From Flavihumibacter sp. ZG627 (lineage in GTDB: Bacteria > Bacteroidota > Bacteroidia > Chitinophagales > Chitinophagaceae): a stretch of DNA of 64,000 nt. The stretch covers positions 1-64,000 of the forward strand of contig NZ_JPHF01000004.1 of NCBI RefSeq assembly GCF_000814325.1, in the 5' to 3' direction. The notes below the pieces were generated by a model, which saw nothing but the letters and a program-made list of their open reading frames with translations, had not been told where the DNA came from and did not search any database. Of this stretch, positions 8,859 to 18,021 are shown one piece after another (the first letter of the stretch is position 1; each line of letters begins with the position of its first letter). The position numbers and the translations under genes were made by a program.

Positions 8859-8876
8859 ATTCAGATTATTTTCAGT
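8859..8876 (+). promoter_or_regulatory. TTCAG-N6-TTCAG direct repeat before the PAP2 gene
   Basis: TTCAG occurs at 8860-8864 and 8871-8875, 11 bp apart, 38 bases before the PAP2 phosphatase start. It is the least conserved of the three boxes outside the cores. Confidence 0.55.
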
Positions 8877-8913
8877 TTTTAGGTACAGGTTTACATAATA
8901 CATTTTAATATTT

Positions 8914-9723
8914 ATGCAAGTCACTAAATCCTTTATCCTATTATTCGGAATATTGATTTTCTTAACATCCTTTTTAAAGGCACAGGTAACTGATTCTGTT
9001 CTTATCCCAAATAAAATTACCATAAGCCTACAGCCAAAAATTCACTGGCAGCTTGCGGAACAAAATAAACCATTCAATATAAAACCCTATATCATTCCGG
9101 GCTTAATGGTAGCATATGGATTTTCAGCTATAGAAAATGATGGATTAAAGGAAATGAATGCAGAAATAAAAGATGAAATGTATGCTGAGCATCCTCACAA
9201 CAAACTTCGTATAGATGATTACCTCCAATTTGCTCCGGCCGTAATTGTATTTGGAATTGATGCTACAGGCATAAAGGCTAAACATAATTTAAGGGATAGA
9301 ACCATGTTATTCCTTATGTCAAATATTATAACAAATGCATCTGTTTTTTCTATAAAGAACCTTTCGCATCAGCTACGACCTGATGGCTCCGCCTACACCT
9401 CATTTCCGTCGGGACATACGGCTGAAGCCTTTGCTAATGCAGAATTTTTACGACAGGAATACAAAAATGTTTCTCCCTGGTATGGCGTGGCCGGATATGC
9501 GATAGCTGCCACAACTGGCTATTTAAGACTTTATAACAACAAACACTGGATCAGTGATGTAGTAGCGGGTGCAGGTGTAGGCATTGCATCAACCAGGCTC
9601 GCTTATTGGTTATATCCCAAAATACAACACATACTTTTTAAGGATACACCAATGAATACTTTGATATTGCCATCTTACCAAAATGGCAGTGTTGGCCTCG
9701 GAATGTTTCACCGTTTCCGGTGA
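8914..9723 (+). CDS. PAP2-family phosphatase
   Basis: A membrane or exported phosphatase of the phosphatidic acid phosphatase type 2 family, acting on lipid phosphates or pyrophosphates such as lipid A, undecaprenyl pyrophosphate or phosphatidate. A signal peptide or helix covers residues 5-23. All three catalytic motifs are present: K148-x6-R155-P156, PSGH at 165-168, and R205-x5-H211-x3-D215 (YLRLYNNKHWISD). The length of 269 residues is usual for periplasmic Bacteroidota members. It is the last gene of the A+T-rich cluster and has its own TTCAG box. Together with the two-component system this suggests regulated dephosphorylation of envelope lipids; the substrate is not proven. Confidence 0.9.
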   Translation: MQVTKSFILLFGILIFLTSFLKAQVTDSVLIPNKITISLQPKIHWQLAEQNKPFNIKPYIIPGLMVAYGFSAIENDGLKEMNAEIKDEMYAEHPHNKLRIDDYLQFAPAVIVFGIDATGIKAKHNLRDRTMLFLMSNIITNASVFSIKNLSHQLRPDGSAYTSFPSGHTAEAFANAEFLRQEYKNVSPWYGVAGYAIAATTGYLRLYNNKHWISDVVAGAGVGIASTRLAYWLYPKIQHILFKDTPMNTLILPSYQNGSVGLGMFHRFR

Positions 9724-9871
9724 AACTTAAAAAACAATGCTTTATTTTCCTGTTTTAACCATACTATATCCACAAGGCACTAGTATATTAGTGGCGCTGA
9801 TCGGAGCCAATGATTTTAGGTTTGCCATGATTAATAAGATTTTACACCTTATCTGCCAGTTACACAAAGAT

Positions 9872-10963
9872 TTATTTTCCGGTAATTTTCGTTCCGTCTT
9901 TAATTTCTTCCGAGCCTTTTAACAGGATGCGGTCTCCGGCACTAAGCTCTCCGAAAACTTCGGTGAGGCTGTCTTTTACCGCACCTGTTTGCACTGGCGT
10001 TCGTTTTGCTGCACCGTTTTCATTTTTAATAACAAACGCGCCGGCCTGTGACTGCAGCACACTAGCGGAAGGCACCCATAAAGTGGGCTGTGACCTCATC
10101 AACTGGATTTTCGCTTTGGCATACTGCCCGGAGCGAAGTTCACTGTCTGTATTGGGCAAATCGAATTCAGCAATCAACGAACGGGAAGCCTCATCCAGCG
10201 CACCGCTGTTGCGTGATAAAGTGGCCGTAAACGTTTTATCAGGAATATCCACCACAGTGAATTGCGCTTTTGTATCGGGTGGTAATGACCGGGCCTGCTT
10301 TTCCGGTATTGCCACCGTGAGGCGTAATTTGCTTTGTTGCGATAACTGGAATAGCGGCTCGCCATTCACGCTGCTTTCTCCAACCAGAGCCCCTTCTGAT
10401 ATGAACCGCCCGGTAATGATACCGCTAAACGGCGCTGTAATCCGCAGATAGTTTTGCATCTGGCCGGATGCCGATGCCTGAGAACGGCTGCTGTTGTAAG
10501 CAGCGCTGTCACCCAGGTATTGGGCATAGGCTTTTTCCAGCTCAATGGTAGCAACGGCGCCGTTTTTCTTTGCCGCTTCTTTCAGGCGATTATAGGCTTG
10601 TTTGCTAAACAAAAACTTTTGATATGAAGTGCCGGAAGAAGACCGTATAGCGGCGTATTGCTGGCCTACCTCCGGTGCCTCCAGTTGCGCCAATAGTTGC
10701 CCTTTGCGTACAAAGCTGCCACGGTCAACATATAGCTTTTTTACAAAACCTTTTACCTTGGAATAGATGTTTACCTGCTCAAACGGCTTTAGCTCGCCAG
10801 GAAGTGTGATGGTGAACTGTGGCTGTTGTTGCTGAACAGTTGCCAGCTTAAAAGACGACTGTTTTTTTTCGGTGACAGAAATTTTACTTTCCATTTTTTC
10901 ATCGGAACAGCTTTGCATGATGATCAGGGGTGCAGCCAACAGGAAATAGATTTTTATTCGCAT
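9872..10963 (-). CDS. RND efflux periplasmic adaptor (MFP/HlyD family), lipoprotein
   Basis: The membrane-fusion subunit linking the inner-membrane pump to the TolC-like channel. A lipoprotein signal ends at C19 (IIMQSC). The order is barrel-sandwich half (ELKPFEQVNIYSKVKGFV), an alpha-helical hairpin of about 80 residues, the second lipoyl half (YLRITAPFSGIITGRFISEGALV), a beta-barrel and a membrane-proximal domain. The length of 363 residues is typical. Its start overlaps the pump stop by one base (TGATG), so it is translated right after the pump. Adaptor last is the reverse of the common adaptor-pump-channel order. No signature separates drug from metal export. Confidence 0.93.
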   Translation of the reverse strand: MRIKIYFLLAAPLIIMQSCSDEKMESKISVTEKKQSSFKLATVQQQQPQFTITLPGELKPFEQVNIYSKVKGFVKKLYVDRGSFVRKGQLLAQLEAPEVGQQYAAIRSSSGTSYQKFLFSKQAYNRLKEAAKKNGAVATIELEKAYAQYLGDSAAYNSSRSQASASGQMQNYLRITAPFSGIITGRFISEGALVGESSVNGEPLFQLSQQSKLRLTVAIPEKQARSLPPDTKAQFTVVDIPDKTFTATLSRNSGALDEASRSLIAEFDLPNTDSELRSGQYAKAKIQLMRSQPTLWVPSASVLQSQAGAFVIKNENGAAKRTPVQTGAVKDSLTEVFGELSAGDRILLKGSEEIKDGTKITGK

Positions 10964-13900
10964 CAGATGTTGATTTTAGAAGGTTTTGAATAAGTTGAAA
11001 ACTGTTCGCCGGCAAAACGGCTATTTAGGTCATCGGGGTCAAGCGATACACTTAGCAGGCTTGCATTTTTGCGAAAGGCAACAAAGAGGTGCGGCAACAC
11101 CAGGAGGGTGGTTAAGGTGGACATGAGCAGGCCGCCAATTACAGCCTGGCCTAGTGGAGCCACCTGTTCACCACCTTCGCCGAAACCTGCGGCCATGGGC
11201 ACCATACCGGCAATCATAGCCAGTGCAGTCATGATAATTGGGCGCAACCTTGAGGAGGCTGCGAGGTATGCCGAAATGCCTGCATCAAGCTTGTTCCTGA
11301 AGCGGCTTTTCTCAGCATGATCAACCATGAGGAAGGCATTGGAAACCGATACGCCGACTGACATGATGATGCCCATATACGACTGCAGGTTGAGGGTGCT
11401 GCCGAAGGCCAGCAGCATCCACAAACTTCCGGCAATCACCGCTGGCACCACAGTGAGCACCAAACCCGATACAGCAAAGGATTGATAGTAAGCCGCCAGC
11501 ATCAAAAAGATGACGACGATTGCAATTGCCAGCCCCTTTTGCAAGCCATCCAGTGTATCGGACAACAATTGCAACTGTCCCGGAATAGAAGTGATTATGC
11601 CTTTAGGTTTTTCGCCTGCTTCTATCATTGCCTGTTGCACTGCCTTTGCGGCAGCACCCAAATCTTTATTGTGCAGATTAGCGGCTACGGTAACATAGCG
11701 GTTGGCCCCCTGGCGGTTCACTTGTGCCGGTTCAGTACCAAAGGAAAGGCGGGCAACGTCATCCAGAATAGGCCGCACCTGCCCGGATTTTAGCGTTAGC
11801 ATTTTCAAGTCATCCAGTACCTGCATGCTTGCTTCCGGCACCTGCACCTGCACCTGGAAAACCAGACCCGATTTGGGATCACGCCAAAGCGATTTGTTGA
11901 TAAAACGGGTGGACGAAGTGGCCACTGTAAGCGCCTGTGTTACATCCTGCATAGTGAGGCCAAATTGGGCGGCTCTATCCCGGTCCACATCAATTTGCAC
12001 GGTGGGGTAATTCACCGGCTCTTCCACCCGGATGTCGCGGAAAAATAAATGCTTTTTCAGTGCTGCCTCGATTCTTTTTGCATACGCTTCGGCAGCAGGC
12101 AACTGCGGCGCTGACACCCGGATCTGCACCGGCGTATTGGTTCCCTGGCTTATGATCTTCTCCATCAGTTCTATGGGTTCAAATGAAATCTGCAACTCCG
12201 GCAATTGCTCTTTTACTCTTTTACGAATATTCTCTTTGAGGTGGTCTACAGAAGTGGAAAGAGCTTTTTTGTTGACAGATACCTGCAGTACTGCTTCCTG
12301 CGAACTACTGGTGAATAAGAATATGGGGTTGATGGCTGTACCCGAAGGCTGGGTCCCTACGAAAGCCGATGTAATACTAACACCGTAATCACCCGCTTCT
12401 TTTGCAATAATGTCGGTTACCTGATGCAGGTAATTTTCTGTTTTTTCAATGCGGCTGCCGGAAGGAGCAACGATACGCACCTGTAAATCACCCGCGCCGC
12501 TAGATGGCATAATATCCGTGCCGATCAATAAAAATCCAATACTTGTTAAGCCAATCACAATGGCCGCATACACGCCTACCACCCATTTGCGCCTTTGTTG
12601 AAGCCGGCGGGTAAGCAGCAGGTATCGTTTTTTGAACTTTTCAAAGCGGGTGAGCCGTGGCCTGTCATTTCCATCTACGTGATGCGTATGAAGCTTTATT
12701 TTCATCAGCCAGTTGGCCAGCACCGGTACAAATGTTTGGGAGAAAATGAATGAGGCAATCATAGAGAACCCGACGGCCAGCGACAGAGGCAGGAACATGT
12801 CCTTCGGTATACCCGTCATAATGAAAGAGGGAATAAGCACTGAAAGGATACACAATAGAATGAGCAGTTTGGGAATAGAAATTTCCAGCAACGCATCCAA
12901 TATGGAACGTGATTTTGTTTTGCCCTTTTCAAAATGCTGGTGAATATTTTCAATCGTTACTGTAGCCTCATCTACCAAAATACCAATGGCCAGGGCAAGG
13001 CCGCTCAGCGTCATGATATTAATGGTTTGCCCAAATGCGTAGAGCAATAATACCGCTGATAGAATGGAGATGGGAATGGTAAGTACTACAATCAATGCAC
13101 CACGTTTATCACCCAAAAAAAGCAGTACCATCAGGCCCGTAAGAATGGCGCCTAAGATGCCTTCATGTACCAGGTTGCTGATGGAGCGTTTGATATAAAC
13201 TGACTGATCAAAAATATAATCAATCTTCACATCATCGGGCAGGCTCGCCTTTAGCTGCTGCATGGAGGCTTTTAAATTTTCCACCACTTTCAGCGTTGAG
13301 GCATCAGCTTTTTTTATCACGGGCAAATACACCGACCGCTTTCCATTAACAACTGCATAACCCGTCGTTATATCTGCGGCATCTTCCACAGTGGCAATGT
13401 CTTTAATGAACACCATTCCGTTTTCATTCACCCGAACCGGAAGGTTCAAAAACTCTTCAGGGCCTTTCGCCATAGAGTTAACAGGGCTCATGTAATTTTT
13501 ATCACCCATCCTGATATTGCCAGCCGGTGAGGGGAGGTTGTTTTTTGCCACGGCTGTCATCACTTCTTCTACTGACAGGCCCAGAGACTGCATCAGGTCG
13601 GGATTAACCTTGATGACGATTGAACGGATATTGCCACCGAAAGGTGCAGGAGCGGTGATGCCAGGAATGGTGACAAACATGGGGCGGATGCGGGTAAGTA
13701 CCAGGTTTTGAATTTCACCAATGGATCGCTTATCACTTTCAAAAACCAGTTGCCCAATAGGTAAAGAACTGCCGTCAAAACGAACCACCTGCGGAGGAAC
13801 TGAACCCGGGGGCAAAAAGCCCATGGCACGGGAAACCTGGGTAGACACATCGGCTGCGGCTTGTGCCATATCAGCATCTGCGTAAAAACTAAGCTTCATA

Positions 13901-14169
13901 AGCGTAAAGCCCTGGATGCTTTTAAATTCAATATCCTTTACACCGCTGACAAAGACCAGAACTTTTTGAAATTCGTTAGCCATAAAACCGTCCATGTAAG
14001 AAGGTGTCAGGCCACCGTAGGGCATTGCTATGTAAATAGCGGGACTTTCAATTTTAGGAAAGATGTCAACATTAATTTTCCGAACCACCAGAAAAGAAAA
14101 ATATCCAATAGCCAATACCACAACAATAATGGCAACCGGCTTGCGAAGCGCTAAGCGAATAATGTTCAT
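10963..14169 (-). CDS. RND efflux pump, inner-membrane permease
   Basis: A proton-driven exporter of the AcrB/HAE1-CusA superfamily, 1068 residues, full length. It has an N-terminal helix (about residues 8-28), the two large periplasmic loops, and two blocks of membrane helices. The fourth helix carries GLALAIGILVDEATVTIENIH; the D-E pair replaces the D-D of AcrB and is found in a Bacteroidota/proteobacterial subgroup. The methionine pairs expected for CusA-type metal export are not evident, so organic compounds are the better guess. One base separates it from the TolC stop, and its own stop overlaps the adaptor start. Confidence 0.94.
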   Translation of the reverse strand: MNIIRLALRKPVAIIVVVLAIGYFSFLVVRKINVDIFPKIESPAIYIAMPYGGLTPSYMDGFMANEFQKVLVFVSGVKDIEFKSIQGFTLMKLSFYADADMAQAAADVSTQVSRAMGFLPPGSVPPQVVRFDGSSLPIGQLVFESDKRSIGEIQNLVLTRIRPMFVTIPGITAPAPFGGNIRSIVIKVNPDLMQSLGLSVEEVMTAVAKNNLPSPAGNIRMGDKNYMSPVNSMAKGPEEFLNLPVRVNENGMVFIKDIATVEDAADITTGYAVVNGKRSVYLPVIKKADASTLKVVENLKASMQQLKASLPDDVKIDYIFDQSVYIKRSISNLVHEGILGAILTGLMVLLFLGDKRGALIVVLTIPISILSAVLLLYAFGQTINIMTLSGLALAIGILVDEATVTIENIHQHFEKGKTKSRSILDALLEISIPKLLILLCILSVLIPSFIMTGIPKDMFLPLSLAVGFSMIASFIFSQTFVPVLANWLMKIKLHTHHVDGNDRPRLTRFEKFKKRYLLLTRRLQQRRKWVVGVYAAIVIGLTSIGFLLIGTDIMPSSGAGDLQVRIVAPSGSRIEKTENYLHQVTDIIAKEAGDYGVSITSAFVGTQPSGTAINPIFLFTSSSQEAVLQVSVNKKALSTSVDHLKENIRKRVKEQLPELQISFEPIELMEKIISQGTNTPVQIRVSAPQLPAAEAYAKRIEAALKKHLFFRDIRVEEPVNYPTVQIDVDRDRAAQFGLTMQDVTQALTVATSSTRFINKSLWRDPKSGLVFQVQVQVPEASMQVLDDLKMLTLKSGQVRPILDDVARLSFGTEPAQVNRQGANRYVTVAANLHNKDLGAAAKAVQQAMIEAGEKPKGIITSIPGQLQLLSDTLDGLQKGLAIAIVVIFLMLAAYYQSFAVSGLVLTVVPAVIAGSLWMLLAFGSTLNLQSYMGIIMSVGVSVSNAFLMVDHAEKSRFRNKLDAGISAYLAASSRLRPIIMTALAMIAGMVPMAAGFGEGGEQVAPLGQAVIGGLLMSTLTTLLVLPHLFVAFRKNASLLSVSLDPDDLNSRFAGEQFSTYSKPSKINI

Positions 14170-14170
14170 T

Positions 14171-15550
14171 TTAGTTATGGTTTATAGCATTTAGAATAAA
14201 AGAAGGGTTACCCAAAGCTTCGCTTTGGTCAATGAGCTCATTCCACCACGAAGCAATAGAGGTTATGTAATTGCTTTCGGCATCCTGCAATGATTTTTGC
14301 AATTGCAGCAGTTCAATTAGATTTATTAAACCATTTTCGTAGCGTACCGTATACAGGTCATAAGCCTGTTGTGCGGAGGTATAAGCTAATCGCGCATCGG
14401 CTAACTTTTGCTGTTGCTGTTTCCATCTGGCAACTGCAGTAGCGTACAAGGTATTGAGTTGGAGTTGCCCCTCCTGGTAATTTGACTTGGCCGCCGCGAG
14501 TTCGCGGCTGGCAATCATTTGTTTTATCTTGTTTTGAAAAAGCGATGAAAGGTTCCAGGTAATACCTACGCCCACCAGATAACTGCCGGTATTGTTGCTC
14601 CAGAGTGCACCTATATTTTTATTAATGTTTCCATCGGCCTCAATGCCCGAGCCACGCACACCCGTACCGGCCAGCAAACCAACAGAAGGATAAACATCTT
14701 TTTTTACAGCTTCGAGTTGCGCATGAGAAACGCCAATTGCCGCCTTTAAATAATTGAGATAGGGATGCTGCTCAGATTTGTTTTCCATTATAGTTCTCTC
14801 AGATGTAAAACGCCTGTACAAGCTTGTGTCTATGGAAAAATCAGCAGTATCTTCTCCAATCAGTGAAGCCAGTTGCAGCAGCGAGGTTTCCAGCAACGCT
14901 TGCTGGTCGTTGATCTTGTTTTGAGATTGAAGTAAGGCTGACTTAATTAACAGCGTATCGGCACCGGGACGCAAACCTGCACCCGACTGACTTTCCAACA
15001 ATTGAAGCAATCCTGATAGTCGTTTAACATCAGCCTTCAAAATGTTAAGAAGTGCGGCACTTTGCAGTACGGCAAAATATTTTCGGGTAGCCATTGATTG
15101 TACCCGGAATTCTTCAAGCGACAAAACAGCCCCGCTTAACCCTATTCCTGAATCAGCAACCGCAACCCTTTTCTGAATTCTCCCAAACTGCATAAAATCC
15201 CATTGCAGTAATGCCGATGTATAAAGATTTGGACCGATTGCAGATCCAACACCATTTTTGTTGCTGCCGCTGCTGTTGTAAATACCAGGTAAAGGGAAAA
15301 ATGAGCCAGGTACAGTTTGGTAGGTACCATAGCTTTGTTGCCCCTGAACATGTATTTCGGGCAATGCCTGTTGCTGTACCAGTTTTTTATTTAGTTTTTG
15401 TTGCTCCAGCAATTCTTTTTTGGCAGACAGTGAAGGATATTGCAATGATTTCTGCAACACTTCTTCCAGTGAATACACTTTTTGTTGTGCCTGCATATAC
15501 TTGGCAGCCAGGATAAAGACCGCTACAGACAACCATATTTTAGGTTTCAT
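14171..15550 (-). CDS. TolC-family outer membrane efflux channel
   Basis: First gene of the tripartite efflux operon, 459 residues. The signal peptide (residues 1-21) ends at AQQ, followed by YSLEEVLQKSLQYP, a typical TolC-like opening. Long amphipathic helices rich in Q, L, A and K and a repeated second half (TARWKQQQQKLADARLAYTS, then YENGLINLIELLQLQKSL) are the hallmark of the OEP fold. The gene is followed directly by the pump and the adaptor. A 6-5-6 inverted repeat (15587-15603) lies 37 bases upstream and may be the operon's operator. Confidence 0.93.
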   Translation of the reverse strand: MKPKIWLSVAVFILAAKYMQAQQKVYSLEEVLQKSLQYPSLSAKKELLEQQKLNKKLVQQQALPEIHVQGQQSYGTYQTVPGSFFPLPGIYNSSGSNKNGVGSAIGPNLYTSALLQWDFMQFGRIQKRVAVADSGIGLSGAVLSLEEFRVQSMATRKYFAVLQSAALLNILKADVKRLSGLLQLLESQSGAGLRPGADTLLIKSALLQSQNKINDQQALLETSLLQLASLIGEDTADFSIDTSLYRRFTSERTIMENKSEQHPYLNYLKAAIGVSHAQLEAVKKDVYPSVGLLAGTGVRGSGIEADGNINKNIGALWSNNTGSYLVGVGITWNLSSLFQNKIKQMIASRELAAAKSNYQEGQLQLNTLYATAVARWKQQQQKLADARLAYTSAQQAYDLYTVRYENGLINLIELLQLQKSLQDAESNYITSIASWWNELIDQSEALGNPSFILNAINHN

Positions 15551-15586
15551 TTTTTTCTTTCAGTATAAATTAATAGACAAACCCGT

Positions 15587-15603
15587 TTCAGCTAAATGCT
15601 GAA
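15587..15603. promoter_or_regulatory. Inverted repeat TTCAGC-N5-GCTGAA before the efflux operon
   Basis: A perfect 6-bp inverted repeat with a 5-bp spacer, 37 bases upstream of the TolC start. This is the size of a dimeric repressor operator. The half-site contains the same TTCAG pentamer as the two-component boxes, but inverted rather than direct. Confidence 0.4.
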
Positions 15604-15637
15604 GCCGTTACAGTTATATATTAAAGGGAAAGAAAAA

Positions 15638-16051
15638 TCAAATCAGCAGGCGCTGTTGTTGAAGGAAGATGGGAAGAGCAGATAGGTGAAATAATTTGCA
15701 ATCAGCAAAAACACTTGCGGTGCCGCATAGATAATAGTGAATGGCAAAGCCCTCACCAGCAGTAGCTGCTGGTAAGTTAAAAGAGGTGAGCAGATTTTGT
15801 TGGCTTGCCTTTTCGCTTACAATCACCTGTTCCGTTACTGTAGCACAGGCATCAGTGCTAATGCTGGTAGTCGATTTTATATGCCTGTTACTCTCTTGTT
15901 TTGACCCAGCCAAAGATGATGTTTTAAAGTTGGCCTGCAAAACCCGTTTTAGTGGACAGGAGACGCACAATAGCAATACAGCCATAACAAATATACCCGC
16001 AAGAGAAAACCTGCAGTGGGTGAAATATTTTTTATAACTGACTTTATTCAT
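15638..16051 (-). CDS. Small lipoprotein-like protein upstream of the efflux operon
   Basis: I do not recognise a named family. I chose the ATG at 16051 (MNKVSYKKYF) over the upstream frame, because it places a hydrophobic signal helix near the N-terminus, ending in LLLCVSC. Translation gives 137 residues: the helix, a Ser/Thr-rich central segment, and a tail with scattered His and Cys (IHYYLCGTASVFADCKLFH). It precedes the TolC gene by 87 bases on the same strand. Small proteins of this kind often sit ahead of tripartite efflux operons in Bacteroidota, so co-regulation with efflux is plausible. The His/Cys content could suit metal sensing, but that is speculation. Confidence 0.55.
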   Translation of the reverse strand: MNKVSYKKYFTHCRFSLAGIFVMAVLLLCVSCPLKRVLQANFKTSSLAGSKQESNRHIKSTTSISTDACATVTEQVIVSEKASQQNLLTSFNLPAATAGEGFAIHYYLCGTASVFADCKLFHLSALPIFLQQQRLLI

Positions 16052-16355
16052 GGTTTGCAAAGAAATTGAAATAATTAAATTTAATAAAACGGCAGAGACA
16101 AATTTGTTGTTAAAAAAATTATTTACAGTCACACATGTAATGCAATAGTTTTTCCATAATATATTTCTATCCTCCAATCAGAAACTTCTTGTCAGAAAAA
16201 CAACGGTCATCACTAAATGCTATGCTGAAAAATATATTCGGGATGAGGGTTGACAAGTTGTAAAGCGGCATGGAACTGTACTGGACTTGTCCAAAAGAAA
16301 AAAGGGTGAATTTTGCTGGCAATTGGAAAGTAAAACAGCAAATATCCCAGTCCAT

Positions 16356-17282
16356 TTATTTTTGCTTAAGCTTCTTTAAAGTGAATGGCTCTCCAGGGGC
16401 AAGCACATATATACGTCCAGGGTTAACAATGCTCTTCCTGAGTTTTTCGGGATCTGCATTAAATGGACTAAAATCCGGTGAATCAACAGAACCCCAGTGA
16501 TTTAACAATAATGGCGTATTAGGATACGCATTTGCAATTTTCACAGCCCCTTCAAAAGTAAAATGCCATTCACTATCGGAAAAATCAAAAAGGATCGCAT
16601 CTGGTGCAGGGTAGTTTAAGTGTTCGGGCAGTAAACGGGAATCGCCCTGGGCCCAAATATTACCATCAGGTGTTTCAATCCAGAACCCACAGGCATCTTC
16701 ATTTGCAAACCACCGGGTACTCATTCCAGGATAGTGATTTTGATAAGCATGATCAGCAGTCGTAAGTTTTACCCTGACCGGACCTACATTAAAACTATCA
16801 CCAATATTGTGACCAACTGATGTAAATCCTTCACTTTTCATAAGTGAATCCACATAACGGGTTGAGTGGAAGACTTTAGTAACAGGTTTCAGATCCCTAT
16901 TAGTTGGCACGCTGTAATGGTCATTATCGGCATGTGTTATAAGTACGGCGTCAAGTTTAGGTACATCTTTTGGTGCAATTGGAAACTTGATCATTACAGG
17001 CATATCAAATCCACCGAGTAAGGGATCAACCATTAATGTGGTTCCCCTGCTATTGATAAAATATCCTGCCATACCCAACCAGCGTAATGTAGTATGGTCG
17101 GAGGGGCCGAATGCTTTGGAATCAAAGGGTTTTGTTGCTGGTGCTTTAGCCTGGTACTTTTTAGCCTTACTTGTCTTTGCTGTGTCGGTCTGTGCCTGCA
17201 GCGTATTCATTGCTGAGAAGAAAAAAAAGGAAAATGTCGCAATGAAAATGATTCTTATGTATTTCTTCATATGACTGTTCAT
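16356..17282 (-). CDS. Exported MBL-fold metallo-hydrolase (UlaG-like)
   Basis: A 308-residue metallo-beta-lactamase-fold hydrolase with a signal peptide (MKKYIRIIFIATFSFFFFS, ending LQAQ). Metal-site motifs are ITHADNDHY, where the usual HxHxDH reads HADNDH with Asp for the second His, then TADHAYQNHYPG, IWAQGDSRL and LLNHWG. The closest described relatives are UlaG-like lactonases and related N-acylphosphatidylethanolamine-hydrolase types; the substrate is unknown. The start could be the ATG at 17282 or the one at 17270, and the latter gives a more usual signal peptide. The gene is transcribed alone and is divergent from 17632. Confidence 0.85.
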   Translation of the reverse strand: MNSHMKKYIRIIFIATFSFFFFSAMNTLQAQTDTAKTSKAKKYQAKAPATKPFDSKAFGPSDHTTLRWLGMAGYFINSRGTTLMVDPLLGGFDMPVMIKFPIAPKDVPKLDAVLITHADNDHYSVPTNRDLKPVTKVFHSTRYVDSLMKSEGFTSVGHNIGDSFNVGPVRVKLTTADHAYQNHYPGMSTRWFANEDACGFWIETPDGNIWAQGDSRLLPEHLNYPAPDAILFDFSDSEWHFTFEGAVKIANAYPNTPLLLNHWGSVDSPDFSPFNADPEKLRKSIVNPGRIYVLAPGEPFTLKKLKQK

Positions 17283-17631
17283 ATATTCTGATTAAAGTGA
17301 AACACTAGTTGGATTTGCAACTAAGATATTACAAAGATCAGGCTGAATGCGGACATATGCTTATACGAAATACTGATTCTCTTACCATTTTTACTGTCCC
17401 GCGTTATTCATTCAAAAACTGATAGCATCAGGCGCAAAAAAATTCCATTCGTGACAGTCCACCTGGGTTTTACCTTACTCGCGAAAGGGTTTTTCCAGGG
17501 TTTCGACAGGGTTTTTAAGGACTCCCAAGGCACTCTCAAAGGACTCTGGCAAGGGTCCGTCTTTTTAATAATGCTTAAAATCACGAGTATTGCATAGCAT
17601 TGTTAACTATCTTAAATAAAAAGATCAGAGG
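17283..17631. other. 349-bp divergent intergenic region
   Basis: It separates the MBL hydrolase from the plus-strand gene at 17632 and must hold both promoters. I saw no gene and no clear TAnnTTTG element. The right half holds an 11-bp-phased G/T-rich array. Confidence 0.5.
17487..17554. repeat. 11-bp-phased GGGTTT / AAGG array
   Basis: GGGTTT starts at 17487, 17498 and 17509 (exact 11-bp steps). AAGG then recurs at 17517, 17527, 17539 and 17551, within CTC-containing units. It is one of three short arrays in this window with a period close to one helical turn. Confidence 0.65.
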
Positions 17632-18021
17632 ATGCCCATTAGTACACAGATTGCCTGGTTGTTTCTGTTAGCTATTCCAATTGCCTGTGTGGCCTGGACG
17701 GTTACGCATGAAGAAGTGTTTAAAGAACCCAGGGAATATTGCAAAAGAAAAAGTGATGCGTGTAAATCTCTTTTAGAAAGAAAATTCTTTTACCTCTTTA
17801 CCTGCGAATACTGTTTCAGTCATTATGTTACCATTCTATTTCTGATCATTACTGAATACAAATTATTATTCACCGACTGGAGAGGCTACCTGATCGCCGG
17901 CTTTGCCCTTGTATGGATCGCCAATATTTATATGAGTATTTTCATCTGGTTGCGGCAGGATGTTAAGAAAGTAAAAACAGAAATCGAAGTGATGGAAAAT
18001 GAAACAAAATCCGGGGAATGA
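17632..18021 (+). CDS. Small membrane protein, resembles DUF1360 proteins
   Basis: A 129-residue protein with hydrophobic segments at about residues 5-23, 63-77 and 85-107 and a charged C-terminal tail. The order of features (EEVFKEPREYC, then FTCEYCFSHYVTILF with a C-x-x-C pair, then two helices) resembles DUF1360-type membrane proteins, whose function is unknown. An AGAGG sequence before the ATG is a plausible ribosome site. Its stop overlaps the sugar kinase start (ATGA), so the two are co-translated, though no functional tie is evident. Confidence 0.65.
   Translation: MPISTQIAWLFLLAIPIACVAWTVTHEEVFKEPREYCKRKSDACKSLLERKFFYLFTCEYCFSHYVTILFLIITEYKLLFTDWRGYLIAGFALVWIANIYMSIFIWLRQDVKKVKTEIEVMENETKSGE

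Noticed and set aside
17487-17554. CRISPR-like or microsatellite array
   Set aside because: Units are too short and too degenerate, with no spacer structure; called as an 11-bp-phased array instead.
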